Shown: piece by piece, positions 7,711 through 16,229 of the stretch
Position numbering within the stretch: position 1 is the stretch's first letter
How the letters are laid out: each line of letters opens with the position of its first letter
NCBI GenBank assembly: GCA_021802205.1
Contig: JAKAAT010000014.1
Coordinates: 1-35,782 of the forward strand
Length of the DNA: 35,782 nt
DNA from: Thermoplasmata archaeon
GTDB lineage: Archaea > Thermoplasmatota > Thermoplasmata > Thermoplasmatales > Thermoplasmataceae
Direction: 5' to 3'
Notes under the pieces: model-generated
Told to the model about the DNA's origin: nothing
The model's database searches: none
The model's input: only the letters and a program-made list of their open reading frames with translations
Position numbers and translations under genes: made by a program

Positions 7711-7921
7711 ACCTATTTTATAATTGAGTTATTATTATAACTATATCCTTTGTTTTTATCATTATGGACTACACCGGTGGTGAATCAAAAATATATTTTT
7801 ATAATATAATTATGAATAACTAAATTACTAAAAATAGTCCTGTACAACTCCAACCTGTAGCTAAAAATCATGCTAAGTATGAATAAATTTTAAGTTTATA
7901 TATAATCATGAATTTGAATAA

Positions 7922-7931
7922 ATTTATATAA
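7922..7931 (+). promoter_or_regulatory. TATA box of the universal stress protein gene
   Basis: ATTTATATAA is centred about 25 nt upstream of ATG 7951, predicting a leaderless transcript. The roughly 240 bp between here and the eL41 promoter is AT-rich and holds nothing else I recognise. Confidence 0.6.
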
Positions 7932-7950
7932 GCCTTTTGTATTATTTTCT

Positions 7951-8388
7951 ATGAAAATTTTAGTTTCATATGATGGATCGGAAGGAGCAAAAGAGGCTCT
8001 TAAATATGCACTTGATTTGAAATGCACCTGTGATGAATATTATGTATTGTATGTAATTCCAACAATAGTCGGGATAAGCGCCAGCTTTGATTCTTATATA
8101 CCGCAATCAGTGTATGAAGGGCAGGATAAAACGGCCACAGAAATTCTTGAAAAGGCCAAAAAAATTCTGGAAAAAGAAGCTGTAAAATATGAGCTGATCA
8201 AGGCAAACTCCAATGGTGAGGAAATTGCCAAAATAGTTCTTGAAACTGCCAAGGACAAAGGTGTGGATTTGATTGTAACAGGAACCAGAAAACTGCACGG
8301 ATTCAGTAAGCTAATACTTGGCTCTGTCAGTTCGGGCATTATCGCGCATTCAGATATACCCGTTACTGTTGTTCCACCAAAGGAATGA
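7951..8388 (+). CDS. Universal stress protein (UspA family)
   Basis: This 145-residue single-domain protein has the UspA alpha/beta fold pattern. It starts MKILVSYDGSEGAKEAL, with the conserved early Asp, and ends with the ATP-binding signature: GTRKLHG, then LGSVSSGIIAHSDIPVTVV, matching the G-2x-G-9x-G(S/T) spacing. Such proteins bind ATP or dimerise in stress responses, but their precise role is usually unknown, and nothing here narrows it. It lies alone behind its own promoter, just before eS17, which also has its own promoter. Confidence 0.88.
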   Translation: MKILVSYDGSEGAKEALKYALDLKCTCDEYYVLYVIPTIVGISASFDSYIPQSVYEGQDKTATEILEKAKKILEKEAVKYELIKANSNGEEIAKIVLETAKDKGVDLIVTGTRKLHGFSKLILGSVSSGIIAHSDIPVTVVPPKE

Positions 8389-8425
8389 TTTTTCTGGGTT
8401 TTAAAAAATCTAAAAAATGAAATTC

Positions 8426-8433
8426 TTTATATA
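8426..8433 (+). promoter_or_regulatory. TATA box of the eS17 gene
   Basis: TTTATATA is centred about 25 nt before ATG 8455, predicting a leaderless mRNA separate from the preceding stress-protein gene. Confidence 0.6.
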
Positions 8434-8454
8434 ACCTTTTAAAATAACCTGATA

Positions 8455-8685
8455 ATGGGAAGTATAAGACCGTCAAATATAAAAAGAATATCAGAAGAAT
8501 TAGTTGATAATAATAAGGACCTGTTCAATGCGGATTTTAACCATAATAAGGAAATTCTTCACAGCTTTATAGAGAAAACTGTAACCAAGAAGACCGCAAA
8601 TGCAATAGCCGGATATATAACGAGATATATCCTCAAGAAAAAATCCAAGGAAAAGAACGAACTGGAGCAGCTTGGATTAGCGTAA
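8455..8685 (+). CDS. rps17e: 30S ribosomal protein eS17
   Basis: The 76-residue product matches the archaeal/eukaryotic small-subunit protein eS17: MGSIRPSNIKRISEELV at the N-terminus, then FNHNKEIL, and the AGYITRYI segment near residues 52-60. Archaeal eS17 is about 60-80 residues, so this is full length. The C-terminal tail is Lys/Glu-rich. It is followed by a 50-bp gap and the convergent rhodanese gene. Confidence 0.92.
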   Translation: MGSIRPSNIKRISEELVDNNKDLFNADFNHNKEILHSFIEKTVTKKTANAIAGYITRYILKKKSKEKNELEQLGLA

Positions 8686-8735
8686 TTAGATAGTAGATAG
8701 TTTCTATCAATCAATATTTATCCAAAAAATAGATT

Positions 8736-9092
8736 CTATTTTTCTTCAGAGAATTTTTCAGATCTCCATTTATTCATCCCACCTTCAAGGTGGTAGAGAT
8801 TTTTATAGCCTCTCCGTACAAGTCTATTTGCGGCAGCTCTGCTCCTATGCCCCGTTTTGCAAACAAGTATAATGGGCTCTTCCTTTGGAAATTTACCCAC
8901 AATTTCATCTTCTCTTCCCAGTTTGTAATGCACTGCCCCTTTTATATGTCCATGCCTGTATTCAAACCCGGTACGTACATCCACTACTGCATACTGCTCC
9001 TTTAATTGTGATAGTTGCTGAGGTGAAAGATTTTTTAACTCTTCCGGCTGATTGAAATAGTCGGAACCCCTGAAATAATCTTTTATTCCCAT
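8736..9092 (-). CDS. Single-domain rhodanese-like sulfurtransferase
   Basis: This 118-residue protein is one rhodanese domain: VVDVRTGFEYRHGHIKGA at residues 37-53, and the active-site loop CKTGHRSR with the persulfide-forming cysteine near residue 78. The C-terminal YHLEGGMNKW is also typical. The roughly 25-residue N-terminal extension (YFRGSDYFNQPEE) is of unknown role. Its ATG follows the stop of the HemQ-like gene by one base, so the two form a transcription unit. Whether it acts in sulfur transfer for cofactor assembly or in thiosulfate/cyanide chemistry cannot be read from the sequence. Confidence 0.87.
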   Translation of the reverse strand: MGIKDYFRGSDYFNQPEELKNLSPQQLSQLKEQYAVVDVRTGFEYRHGHIKGAVHYKLGREDEIVGKFPKEEPIILVCKTGHRSRAAANRLVRRGYKNLYHLEGGMNKWRSEKFSEEK

Positions 9093-9093
9093 A

Positions 9094-9750
9094 TTAAATC
9101 ACCAGGTCATTGCCATTATATATGCCTACGAATATGGGGGCCTCGTTTATTATCCATTTTCTGGCCATTACCTCCCGTAATTTTTCCGTGACATGTGACC
9201 AGGCGCTTAGATCATCAAGCTCATAGAGTACCACGAATTCCTGGTCACCCAAACCAAATGAATATGTGGTATAGGATATTATCCCCGGGCTTTCCTTATC
9301 GCTCCTTGCGGCGCCGATATGGCCGGCAAGGATTTTCTTTCTTTCCTCATAGTTTATTAAATACCATTCACGATCCTTGCTCATTGGATATGCCACAAAA
9401 TATTTTTTTGGTTCTGTTTTAAGAGTGTCTTCCAGACTCTTGCTTGCATTGGTATATGGAGAATGCTCGTAAAGAGAAAACATGCTGTACTGGGTCTTTC
9501 CATAAATTCCAAAGGCCGAGTTAAGCCCCTCCTTTAATCTTTCAAGCTTGATCGGGTCCTCGGATGCAGACCAGAACAATACATCATTATCGTGTCTTAT
9601 TGATTTGTAGTATTTTATGCTGATCAAATTTTTACGATAATTATCTATGAAATTCATAATATTTTTATTTATATTTTTTCTGTCATCCATGGGTAGTGAC
9701 CAGAATTTGCCATTCAGCTTGTAAGCCAGAACATATGTATATATTGTCAT
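9094..9750 (-). CDS. hemQ: Chlorite-dismutase/HemQ-family heme protein
   Basis: The 218-residue protein belongs to the chlorite dismutase-like family, which includes coproheme decarboxylase (HemQ). Residues 121-125 (YPMSK) supply the Tyr and Lys typical of HemQ, and H144 in LAGHIGAAR sits where the proximal heme ligand is expected. FGLGDQEFVVLYELDD is the conserved C-terminal core. The distal Arg of true chlorite dismutases is not evident, so heme biosynthesis or another heme role is more likely than chlorite detoxification. The gene symbol is a best guess, since not every family member is a decarboxylase. It leads the unit with the rhodanese gene. Confidence 0.78.
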   Translation of the reverse strand: MTIYTYVLAYKLNGKFWSLPMDDRKNINKNIMNFIDNYRKNLISIKYYKSIRHDNDVLFWSASEDPIKLERLKEGLNSAFGIYGKTQYSMFSLYEHSPYTNASKSLEDTLKTEPKKYFVAYPMSKDREWYLINYEERKKILAGHIGAARSDKESPGIISYTTYSFGLGDQEFVVLYELDDLSAWSHVTEKLREVMARKWIINEAPIFVGIYNGNDLVI

Positions 9751-9791
9751 AGATATCGTTTTAATAATTAGTTCACTGGATATAACTTTTA

Positions 9792-10376
9792 TTAATCAAG
9801 TGTTTTCTGATTTGTATTTACTATCATATATTTTTTTAGATCATATTCATTTGACAATATATAGTTAAGAAGTTTTGTAACACCAGTTTTGTCGAAATCA
9901 ACAGGTTCCAGAAGCACGCTGCTCTGGGGTATCTTTATATTCAACTCACCCAGTTTTTTAATGTATTCGTTCCTATACTGTGAATTAATGGTCCGTACAT
10001 CTTTAGCAGGGATATTTACATTGCATTTTTCCAGTTCCCTTGTGAATACCGGCCTTTCAAACAGATAATAAAGCACAAGAAGTGAGTTGTACCCGGCATT
10101 CTCCTCATCCATTTTTTTCATTGTAGACCCAACAATGCTATAGATGTCATGTTTGTTCTGCCCTGTATAGGAGAATATCCTCGCAGGTTTTATTGCCTTC
10201 TCCTTCAACATGCCAAGCTCTACCATGGCATTGAGATAACCTGTGAGCACAAGCCTGTGCATGTTTATTCCCTTATCCTCCAGCGATTTCTGGATCCCGG
10301 TTATTGATTTTTCCTCTCCGTTAATTTCATTTAATATGAGTTTGTATTTCTGCGTTTCTTCAAAATTCTCAATCAT
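9792..10376 (-). CDS. Winged-helix-like protein coupled to purB, function unknown
   Basis: I do not recognise this 194-residue protein by family. Residues 1 to about 70 (KYKLILNEINGEEKSIT, then LVLTGYLNAMVELGMLKEK) look like a winged-helix domain; the rest is mixed helical with no membrane segment. ATG 10376 is preferred over an upstream start at 10433: it follows GGTGA at a good distance and overlaps the purB stop by 8 bp, whereas the longer form runs through purB out of frame. The overlap indicates coupled translation with purB, so a link to purine metabolism, perhaps regulatory, is possible but unproven. Confidence 0.65.
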   Translation of the reverse strand: MIENFEETQKYKLILNEINGEEKSITGIQKSLEDKGINMHRLVLTGYLNAMVELGMLKEKAIKPARIFSYTGQNKHDIYSIVGSTMKKMDEENAGYNSLLVLYYLFERPVFTRELEKCNVNIPAKDVRTINSQYRNEYIKKLGELNIKIPQSSVLLEPVDFDKTGVTKLLNYILSNEYDLKKYMIVNTNQKTLD

Positions 10377-11736
10377 ATAATTCACCCGATAAAAATTTTT
10401 CAAAATTTTCTGAATTCTTAATTGCAATTTCACATATTTCTTTCGAACTTCCTGTAAATTTCTCAGGATTCATTGCTTCATCCAGTTTATCCTTATTTAT
10501 ATAGTTCAATATGCCATTTTTTAATAATGCTTCCTTGAATGTTAATTTATTCTCATATGCAAACATTGAAGATTTCCGAACGAATTCATGGGATTTCTGC
10601 CTTGGAACACCGTTTCTTGTCAGTGCAATTGTTACACTTTCAGACATTATAAACTGGTCTTCGTACACTCTACGCCTCATCTCTTCCCTGTTGATGAATA
10701 AATGTGAAAATACACCGGTCATCTTTGTTATTATATCATCTGCAAGTATTGATGCGTAAGGAATTGTAAACCTCTCAAGTGCACTGTTTGTCAGGTCTCT
10801 TTCGTGCCACTGTACACCGGCTTCATATTCCGGAATTATAAACGAACGCAGTAACCTTGCAAGACTGACAATGTTTTCAGACACGACAGGATTGCGCTTT
10901 GATGGCATGGAGCTGGATCCTACCTGCTTATCGCTATCGAAATACTCAGAGAGTTCATATATCTCAGGTCTCTGGAGATTTCTAATCTCTGTGGCAAATT
11001 TCTCCATGGATACAGATATATTGTTAATTATGGATAAAAATTCTATATATCTGTCCCTGCCCACTATCTGGGTTGATGCAGTTTCATGCGTGATACCGAG
11101 GATTTCACATACCTTCTCCTGTATTTGGAGTGCCATTGGCCCCAGCGCAGCGCCTGTACCCACCGGTCCGAGAATTTTTCCGGCAATCATGCGCTTTCTT
11201 GCTTCCATTATACGTTCAAGATGCCTGTTGACCTCGGCCAGATAAACCGAAAACTTCAATCCCAGTGTTATAGGCGACGCGTGCTGTCCATGTGTTCTTC
11301 CAACCATAATTGTTTCCATATTCTCCATTATTATTTTTATCAGAGCCCTGTTTAGACCAATTAGGTCTGATACAATGATGTTTATTGCCCTCTTTATCTG
11401 TATTGCTGAAGCAGAATCATTTATATCATTTGATGTTACACCGAAGTGAACATAATTCTTCCCTTCTGTGCATTTTTCTGTGAGTGCCTCAACTATGGAC
11501 ATTACATCATGGTTTATGGAGCTCTCAATTTCCTTAACCCTTGAAAGCTGTACTTCATTTGAATCCACCACTTTTTTAATATCAAGATACGCCTTCTCAG
11601 GTATAAGCCCATAATATGATTCTGCCTGTGCAATGGCGCTCTCTACATTAAGCATTATATTTAATCTTGTTTTCTCTGAAAATATGGATTTTACTTCTTC
11701 CCTGCCATATCTGTAATCCAGTGGTGAAACTATCAT
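10369..11736 (-). CDS. purB: Adenylosuccinate lyase
   Basis: PurB cleaves SAICAR to AICAR plus fumarate and adenylosuccinate to AMP plus fumarate. The 455-residue protein has the fumarase/aspartase superfamily signature GSSSMPSKRNP, the HYFGVTSND-type segment (here VHFGVTSNDIND), and GRTHGQHASPI with the catalytic histidines. The N-terminus, SPLDYRYG, is the usual PurB start. ATG 11736 has a TATA-like CTTTAAACTA about 22 nt upstream, on the weak side for spacing. It is followed by the overlapping winged-helix gene. AICAR is also released by HisF, linking this step to the his operon biochemically. Confidence 0.93.
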   Translation of the reverse strand: MIVSPLDYRYGREEVKSIFSEKTRLNIMLNVESAIAQAESYYGLIPEKAYLDIKKVVDSNEVQLSRVKEIESSINHDVMSIVEALTEKCTEGKNYVHFGVTSNDINDSASAIQIKRAINIIVSDLIGLNRALIKIIMENMETIMVGRTHGQHASPITLGLKFSVYLAEVNRHLERIMEARKRMIAGKILGPVGTGAALGPMALQIQEKVCEILGITHETASTQIVGRDRYIEFLSIINNISVSMEKFATEIRNLQRPEIYELSEYFDSDKQVGSSSMPSKRNPVVSENIVSLARLLRSFIIPEYEAGVQWHERDLTNSALERFTIPYASILADDIITKMTGVFSHLFINREEMRRRVYEDQFIMSESVTIALTRNGVPRQKSHEFVRKSSMFAYENKLTFKEALLKNGILNYINKDKLDEAMNPEKFTGSSKEICEIAIKNSENFEKFLSGELYD

Positions 11737-11828
11737 GTAAGCCTATTACATTTAGTTTAAAGTTTTTTTTGTTGCTATGGCGATCCAGTAGAGTATACAT
11801 GTACCATTTCATGAGATAAATAATGAAC

Positions 11829-12347
11829 TTATCTAGGCTTCCGGGAATTTATTTTTCCGAAAAGGATTGTTACCATTGTTATTATTATACCTGCACCTGT
11901 AAGAAGTGCTCCCATAGCAGCTATGTAGCTAGCATCTGTTACATTACTGATTTCGGAATGCGAAATAAAATTATAGTCCAGTACAGGTTTACTGCTGGAA
12001 ACAATTACATACTTGTATGATCCATTTAGATTTTCATATAGAGGCTCTCCATCAATATGTTTTGCCGGCGTCACAGTGTAATTATGAATATTAGAAGAAT
12101 TAAATGTACTCGCGTCTTCCCTGAAATCTGTACAGTTGACAAGTCCTTCAGAGGATGTATCGGAAGAAACCATTATGAGAACCTTATTTTCCGTAAAATT
12201 GAATTCCGGAGACGTATATATATCTGATGAGTAATGAATTACAGTATTTCCTGATGGTTCCGATGTAATAACCACAACTCCAGGTATCACCAAAGCTATT
12301 CCGGCTATTAGTAGAACAATTCCCACTAGGACTTTCCTGCTTATCAT
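11829..12347 (-). CDS. Membrane-anchored extracytoplasmic protein, unknown
   Basis: I do not recognise this 172-residue protein. A hydrophobic helix at residues 5-28 (VLVGIVLLIAGIALVIPGVV) and another near 142-163 flank a polar middle of about 115 residues rich in Asn, Ser and Thr with several N-x-S/T sequons. It is probably anchored at both ends with the middle domain outside. There is no catalytic motif. It lies in a run of three small minus-strand genes that have no visible functional link. Confidence 0.6.
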   Translation of the reverse strand: MISRKVLVGIVLLIAGIALVIPGVVVITSEPSGNTVIHYSSDIYTSPEFNFTENKVLIMVSSDTSSEGLVNCTDFREDASTFNSSNIHNYTVTPAKHIDGEPLYENLNGSYKYVIVSSSKPVLDYNFISHSEISNVTDASYIAAMGALLTGAGIIITMVTILFGKINSRKPR

Positions 12348-12381
12348 TTATTTCACATTCAAGATTCTTATTTAGTTTTTA

Positions 12382-12672
12382 TTAGAGTGATAGGTCTATT
12401 TTATCCTGCATGATTTCTTCTTCCATTTTCTCTACCCTTTTATTAACATCTTCTTCTGTTAGTCCACACTCGATTAACTCCATGTAAAGCTCGTAATTAT
12501 CCTTTTCAGGGTCTATCTGTCCAGAGAATATTCTTATTGAACCGCATGCCTTATCTTCATAGTTCAGCCTGTAACTGATTTCCAGTGTCAGGTTTTTTTC
12601 TTCCATGAATTTTAATTTATGTATATAATCAGACATAGTCCAGTATCGACTAATAGTATTATAAATTTCCAT
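12382..12672 (-). CDS. Small soluble protein, unknown
   Basis: This short acidic protein (96 residues) has no family I recognise and no membrane segment. It contains a middle beta-rich stretch (LTLEISYRLNYED) and a charged C-terminal helix (KRVEKMEEEIMQDK). The frame can be extended to a TTG at 12702, but a TATA-like AATAAATATC lies at about 12707-12716, so transcription should start near 12687 and ATG 12672 is the first usable start. No Shine-Dalgarno is seen. Confidence 0.5.
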   Translation of the reverse strand: MEIYNTISRYWTMSDYIHKLKFMEEKNLTLEISYRLNYEDKACGSIRIFSGQIDPEKDNYELYMELIECGLTEEDVNKRVEKMEEEIMQDKIDLSL

Positions 12673-12784
12673 GGATGTTGATGCTACAGCATACACTGGC
12701 AAGTTTGATATTTATTGGCCATAGGCATGCGCATCCAATGCCGGAAGCATACATGTAATAGGTATTAATGCTTTCTCATGATAA

Positions 12785-13360
12785 TCATTCTTTTGATGTG
12801 ATCCGTATACCTGTGAGATTAAATCTAAAATCCACTTTCTTTGCCTTATCATTGTAATGAAAGAAATTTATTTCATAAATAGGTATAATCCTGAAACTTA
12901 AATTTATGATATTATTCCCATATCTTGGTAAACTGAGTCCAATAGTCTGCTGTATACTGTAGTTATTAAAATAGGTTGAAACTATATAACTTGTTTCATT
13001 GCTATTAATCTGTACATTTATATGGTTAATGACAACAGATATGTTAGTCATAGGGAAATTCAATTTTTGTTTAATTTTGTATGTTTGTAGAGTAAGAAAT
13101 AACTGATTGCCCGGACAATATTCTGTATTTGGAATGTGTGCTACTGTTAGAAATTCGGATTTACTGCCGTACTGCGTAATATTATAACAAAATTTATCCA
13201 TTACATATCTGTCGGAATTCATAATTGCAGGCACACGGCTGGAACCAGATACTTTAATATTTTTGGGCTCTGTATATAAATTATAACCAGTAAATGAAAC
13301 AATAAGAATTATTATAATCAACATTGTTAATATTTTTATGATTTTTTTTGTTTTTTTCAT
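12785..13360 (-). CDS. N-terminally anchored exported protein, unknown
   Basis: The 191-residue protein begins with lysines, then a strong hydrophobic helix at about residues 9-27 (ILTMLIIIILIVSFTGYNL), followed by a polar extracytoplasmic region with many Asn-x-Ser/Thr sequons and two cysteines about 25 residues apart. This looks like a surface or secreted protein with an uncleaved anchor. ATG 13360 is chosen because GGTGG lies a few bases upstream; a TTG at 13363 is one codon longer. No known domain is visible. Confidence 0.6.
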   Translation of the reverse strand: MKKTKKIIKILTMLIIIILIVSFTGYNLYTEPKNIKVSGSSRVPAIMNSDRYVMDKFCYNITQYGSKSEFLTVAHIPNTEYCPGNQLFLTLQTYKIKQKLNFPMTNISVVINHINVQINSNETSYIVSTYFNNYSIQQTIGLSLPRYGNNIINLSFRIIPIYEINFFHYNDKAKKVDFRFNLTGIRITSKE

Positions 13361-13441
13361 CAAGTAACCACCATTAAGCTCGGCAATTCATATCTGCTTG
13401 GTGTAATAGCAGATTCTAATTATTTATAACCTCTACAGATA

Positions 13442-13618
13442 TTAATATGTTATTATGTATATTTCGATAATAGTATAAATAAATAATTTAGTTAATGATT
13501 TATTTGTAAATATATTATAATATCGCATGGGCAATCCTTTGTTTCTTGGATTGTAGTATGAAAAAATTGCCAGGATAAATGTTATAAAGCCTATTAGTGA
13601 AAGTAGTAATATTATATA
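13442..13618 (-). other. Open frame for a possible small membrane peptide after purL
   Basis: Just downstream of purL, a frame of 58 codons stays open on the minus strand with a strongly membrane-helix-like stretch (LLLSLIGFITFILAIFSYY, then NPRNKGLP) and a hydrophobic tail. It has no ATG, GTG or TTG before the helix, only ATA and other codons, so it is either a remnant, a gene with a rare start, or chance in AT-rich DNA. It ends at TAA 13442-13444. I do not assign a function. Confidence 0.25.
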
Positions 13619-13631
13619 TCACTCAAAATAG

Positions 13632-15890
13632 TCACACGTATCTATCTAGCCCGGTTTCCCATAAATGCCTGAGTGTTTCAGCATTCTCAGTCAATATATA
13701 CCTGCCTTTTTCTTTCAATCTTATTCCATTTTTTGAAGTCATGCCTATCTTCCTTAATCGTATTCCAGAGAAAGATTTCAGGAATTTTTCCTCATTTTCT
13801 GAAGCCACCTCGATCAGCATGCCCGTTCCCAGTTCTGAAAATAGTTTTTCATTTGTCCTTCCAGGTATTTCAGTAACATCCACATCAACACCGAACCTGC
13901 TTCCGAATGACATTTCCAGAAGTGCAACTATTAATCCGCCTCCGGAGATATCATGCATTGATTTTATATAATCCATTGATTTAACTATGCCATCATGCAG
14001 CGCCATAAGTTCCTTTATATTCGCTTCAGGAAGCATGGTATGCACAGTGCCCATTTCAGATGAATACTGGCTCCCAGCGAGGTCGGGGATTATTGTTCCC
14101 GCAAGGTATAATGGATTTCCTGCTCCTTTTACTTCCACGGTCTTGGAATCCCTGATATCCTTTATTTTTCCAAGTACTAGCATATTGGGAGTGGGAAGTA
14201 TTTCTTTTTCAGCTTCGTTATAGAAACTCACATTTCCAGATACAAGTGGAAGTCCTGTGGCTCTGCAAAAGTCAGAAATTGCCCTGAGAGTTTCTATAAA
14301 CCTGTACATTGTTTCAGGATTTTCCGGGTTTCCGAAATTCAGCGCATCAACGATAGAATGTGGAATCCCGCCGCTGCTCAGTATATTCTTGTATCCCTCT
14401 AAAAGTGTGTGCATTGTTCCATTATATGCGTCTATACCCACCATTTCAGGCCTGGATCCGGATGTTATGCATAGCCCCTGGAATGAATTTTCCAGCGGCT
14501 TGATTATCGAAGCATCGGAGTGAGTTTCCATGTTGGGGATTCCGGTAAATGGTTTAACAATGGTTGAACCACGCACGGTGAAATCGTACTGTCTAACTAT
14601 ATTGAACCTGGCGCATATATTTGGTTTTGAAAGAAAATCAAAAATAAATTTTCTATAATTTTCCGGCTCTCTATCCATTATACTTTTCTTTTCTAGCTCA
14701 GGTTTTTTGAAGTTTCTGGCGTAAACAGGTCCACCGGTAAGGAACGAAAGCTCCATGTCCAGTATTTTTTCACCTCTGTATTTTATTACAAGGTTAGGGC
14801 TCTTTATAGTTTTTCCTATTATAGAATACTCTATTCCCCATTTATTGAATATATCATCAATTTCCATGAGCCTCGAGGGGTTTATTGCAAGGAACATTCT
14901 TTCCTGTGATTCACTCACCCATATTTCCCAAGGCTCCATATTGGTATCTTTCAAGAGCACCTTATCCAGCTCTATGACCCCAGACATTCCCCCAGCAAAT
15001 AGCATCTCACTTACTGCACTGGATAATCCACCACCACCCAGGTCCTTCATACCATCTATGATTCCAGCGTCGTTTGCCTCCAGTATGGCATGGATCAGTG
15101 GCTCCTTTATAATTGGGTTTCCCAGCTGCACTGCATTCCTGTTTGATTCATCTCCTGCATTGAGTATTTTTGATGCAAAATTAACGCCGTGTATCCCATC
15201 CCTGCCTGTTCTGCCACCGCAAACAATGAGAAGGTCCCCCTCGATGCTTATCCTGCTCCTTACAACATGGTCTTTTCTCACAATTCCTATGCAGCCAGCG
15301 TTTACCAGTGGAATCCCGTTATATATGCTGTTGAAATTGACTGAACCAGCTACTGTAGGAATTCCTACCCTGTTCCCATAATCTCTAATACCCGCCACAA
15401 CACGATTAATGATAAAACGCTCGGTTAGCTGCCCCTCTGTATTATCCGGGTCCCCGAAATACAGGGAATCAACCAGTGCCACAGGCTGCGCACCCATGCA
15501 TAATACGTCCCTGATTATACCACCAACTCCAGTTGCGGCACCCCCATATGGCTCAATGGCACTTGGATGGTTATGGCTCTCCATTTTCACAACATATGCA
15601 TTTTCATCATCAAATGAAATAACACCGGCATCATCCTCCATGGTAAGTATTGTATAATCGCTTTTTAGCCCTGAAAGATATTTTTTCAGGTATAGCTTCG
15701 ATGATTTATAGCATGAATGTTCGCTCCACCCCTGTGCAATGGCCTGAATTTCTATATCGGTTGGATTACGGCCAAGGCCTGTAAAATAATTTCTCAGCAT
15801 TACGATTTCATCATAGGTCAATCCAAGTCCTGATGCAAGTGCCCTCAGTTTATCCGGTGTACTATTTATAATACTGTACATTTCATTCAC
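13632..15890 (-). CDS. purL: Phosphoribosylformylglycinamidine synthase subunit PurL
   Basis: PurL is the ATP-dependent synthetase subunit of FGAM synthase, step 4 of purine synthesis. The 752-residue protein is the small-PurL form, which works with separate PurS and PurQ. It shows GWSEHSCYKSSK near residue 53, ESHNHPSAIEPYGGAATGVGG near 104, DLGGGGLSSAVSEM, and the C-terminal DISGGGLIVALLEM, reflecting the internally duplicated AIRS-like fold. The frame opens at GTG 15890, overlapping the purS stop by 8 bp, and ATG 15881 three codons later is equally possible. purQ is not in this window. Confidence 0.94.
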   Translation of the reverse strand: MNEMYSIINSTPDKLRALASGLGLTYDEIVMLRNYFTGLGRNPTDIEIQAIAQGWSEHSCYKSSKLYLKKYLSGLKSDYTILTMEDDAGVISFDDENAYVVKMESHNHPSAIEPYGGAATGVGGIIRDVLCMGAQPVALVDSLYFGDPDNTEGQLTERFIINRVVAGIRDYGNRVGIPTVAGSVNFNSIYNGIPLVNAGCIGIVRKDHVVRSRISIEGDLLIVCGGRTGRDGIHGVNFASKILNAGDESNRNAVQLGNPIIKEPLIHAILEANDAGIIDGMKDLGGGGLSSAVSEMLFAGGMSGVIELDKVLLKDTNMEPWEIWVSESQERMFLAINPSRLMEIDDIFNKWGIEYSIIGKTIKSPNLVIKYRGEKILDMELSFLTGGPVYARNFKKPELEKKSIMDREPENYRKFIFDFLSKPNICARFNIVRQYDFTVRGSTIVKPFTGIPNMETHSDASIIKPLENSFQGLCITSGSRPEMVGIDAYNGTMHTLLEGYKNILSSGGIPHSIVDALNFGNPENPETMYRFIETLRAISDFCRATGLPLVSGNVSFYNEAEKEILPTPNMLVLGKIKDIRDSKTVEVKGAGNPLYLAGTIIPDLAGSQYSSEMGTVHTMLPEANIKELMALHDGIVKSMDYIKSMHDISGGGLIVALLEMSFGSRFGVDVDVTEIPGRTNEKLFSELGTGMLIEVASENEEKFLKSFSGIRLRKIGMTSKNGIRLKEKGRYILTENAETLRHLWETGLDRYV

Positions 15891-16125
15891 TTATGTCTTC
15901 TATTTTGTATTCCTGAATAACAGGATTTGTCAGGAGCTTTTCTGCAATTTCCCTTATTTCATCCATGCTATCATTCTTATCCAGGGTGGTTTCGAATTCA
16001 TATATTTTATAAGAATAAACATTCTTTATTCCCCTGTAACCGGTCAGTTCCAGGTTTCTCTTTATACTCAATGCCTCAGGGTCTTCAACATTAGGAAGAT
16101 ATTTAATCTGAACCTTGATTCTCAT
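15883..16125 (-). CDS. purS: FGAM synthase subunit PurS
   Basis: PurS is the small subunit that bridges PurL and PurQ in the three-part FGAM synthase. The 80-residue product fits the family in length and pattern: an N-terminal strand MRIKVQIKYLPNVEDPEA, GYRGIKNVYSYKIYEF, and a helical C-terminus LLTNPVIQEYKIE. It heads a purS-purL operon. A TATA-like AAATTTAATT lies about 25 nt upstream on the minus strand, so the message may be leaderless. The promoter region is shared with the divergent gene at 16230. Confidence 0.9.
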   Translation of the reverse strand: MRIKVQIKYLPNVEDPEALSIKRNLELTGYRGIKNVYSYKIYEFETTLDKNDSMDEIREIAEKLLTNPVIQEYKIEDISE

Positions 16126-16200
16126 AAAACCATATTTTAATTATGAAATTAAATTTATTGTTTATCTACTGTGGTATATAACCATAAAATTCACACAAAA

Positions 16201-16210
16201 TTTAATATTA
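16201..16210 (+). promoter_or_regulatory. TATA box of the small membrane protein gene
   Basis: TTTAATATTA is centred about 25 nt before ATG 16230, predicting a leaderless transcript running away from purS. Confidence 0.5.
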
Positions 16211-16229
16211 CAATTCTCTTTTAACCTTT

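Noticed and set aside
9094-9750. True chlorite dismutase
   Set aside because: HemQ-type Tyr and Lys are present and the distal arginine of functional chlorite dismutases is not evident, so a heme-biosynthetic role is more likely.
11086-11355. Plus-strand frame inside purB
   Set aside because: It is antisense to the purB core, and its His/Cys-rich translation is an artefact of the complementary codons.
13597-13971. Plus-strand frames near the end of purL
   Set aside because: They are antisense to purL and have no start context or known motif.
14755-15381. 208-codon plus-strand frame antisense to purL
   Set aside because: It lies wholly within purL on the opposite strand, and its translation is repetitive in Ser, Pro and Ile as expected for a shadow frame. 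purL itself has clear motifs.
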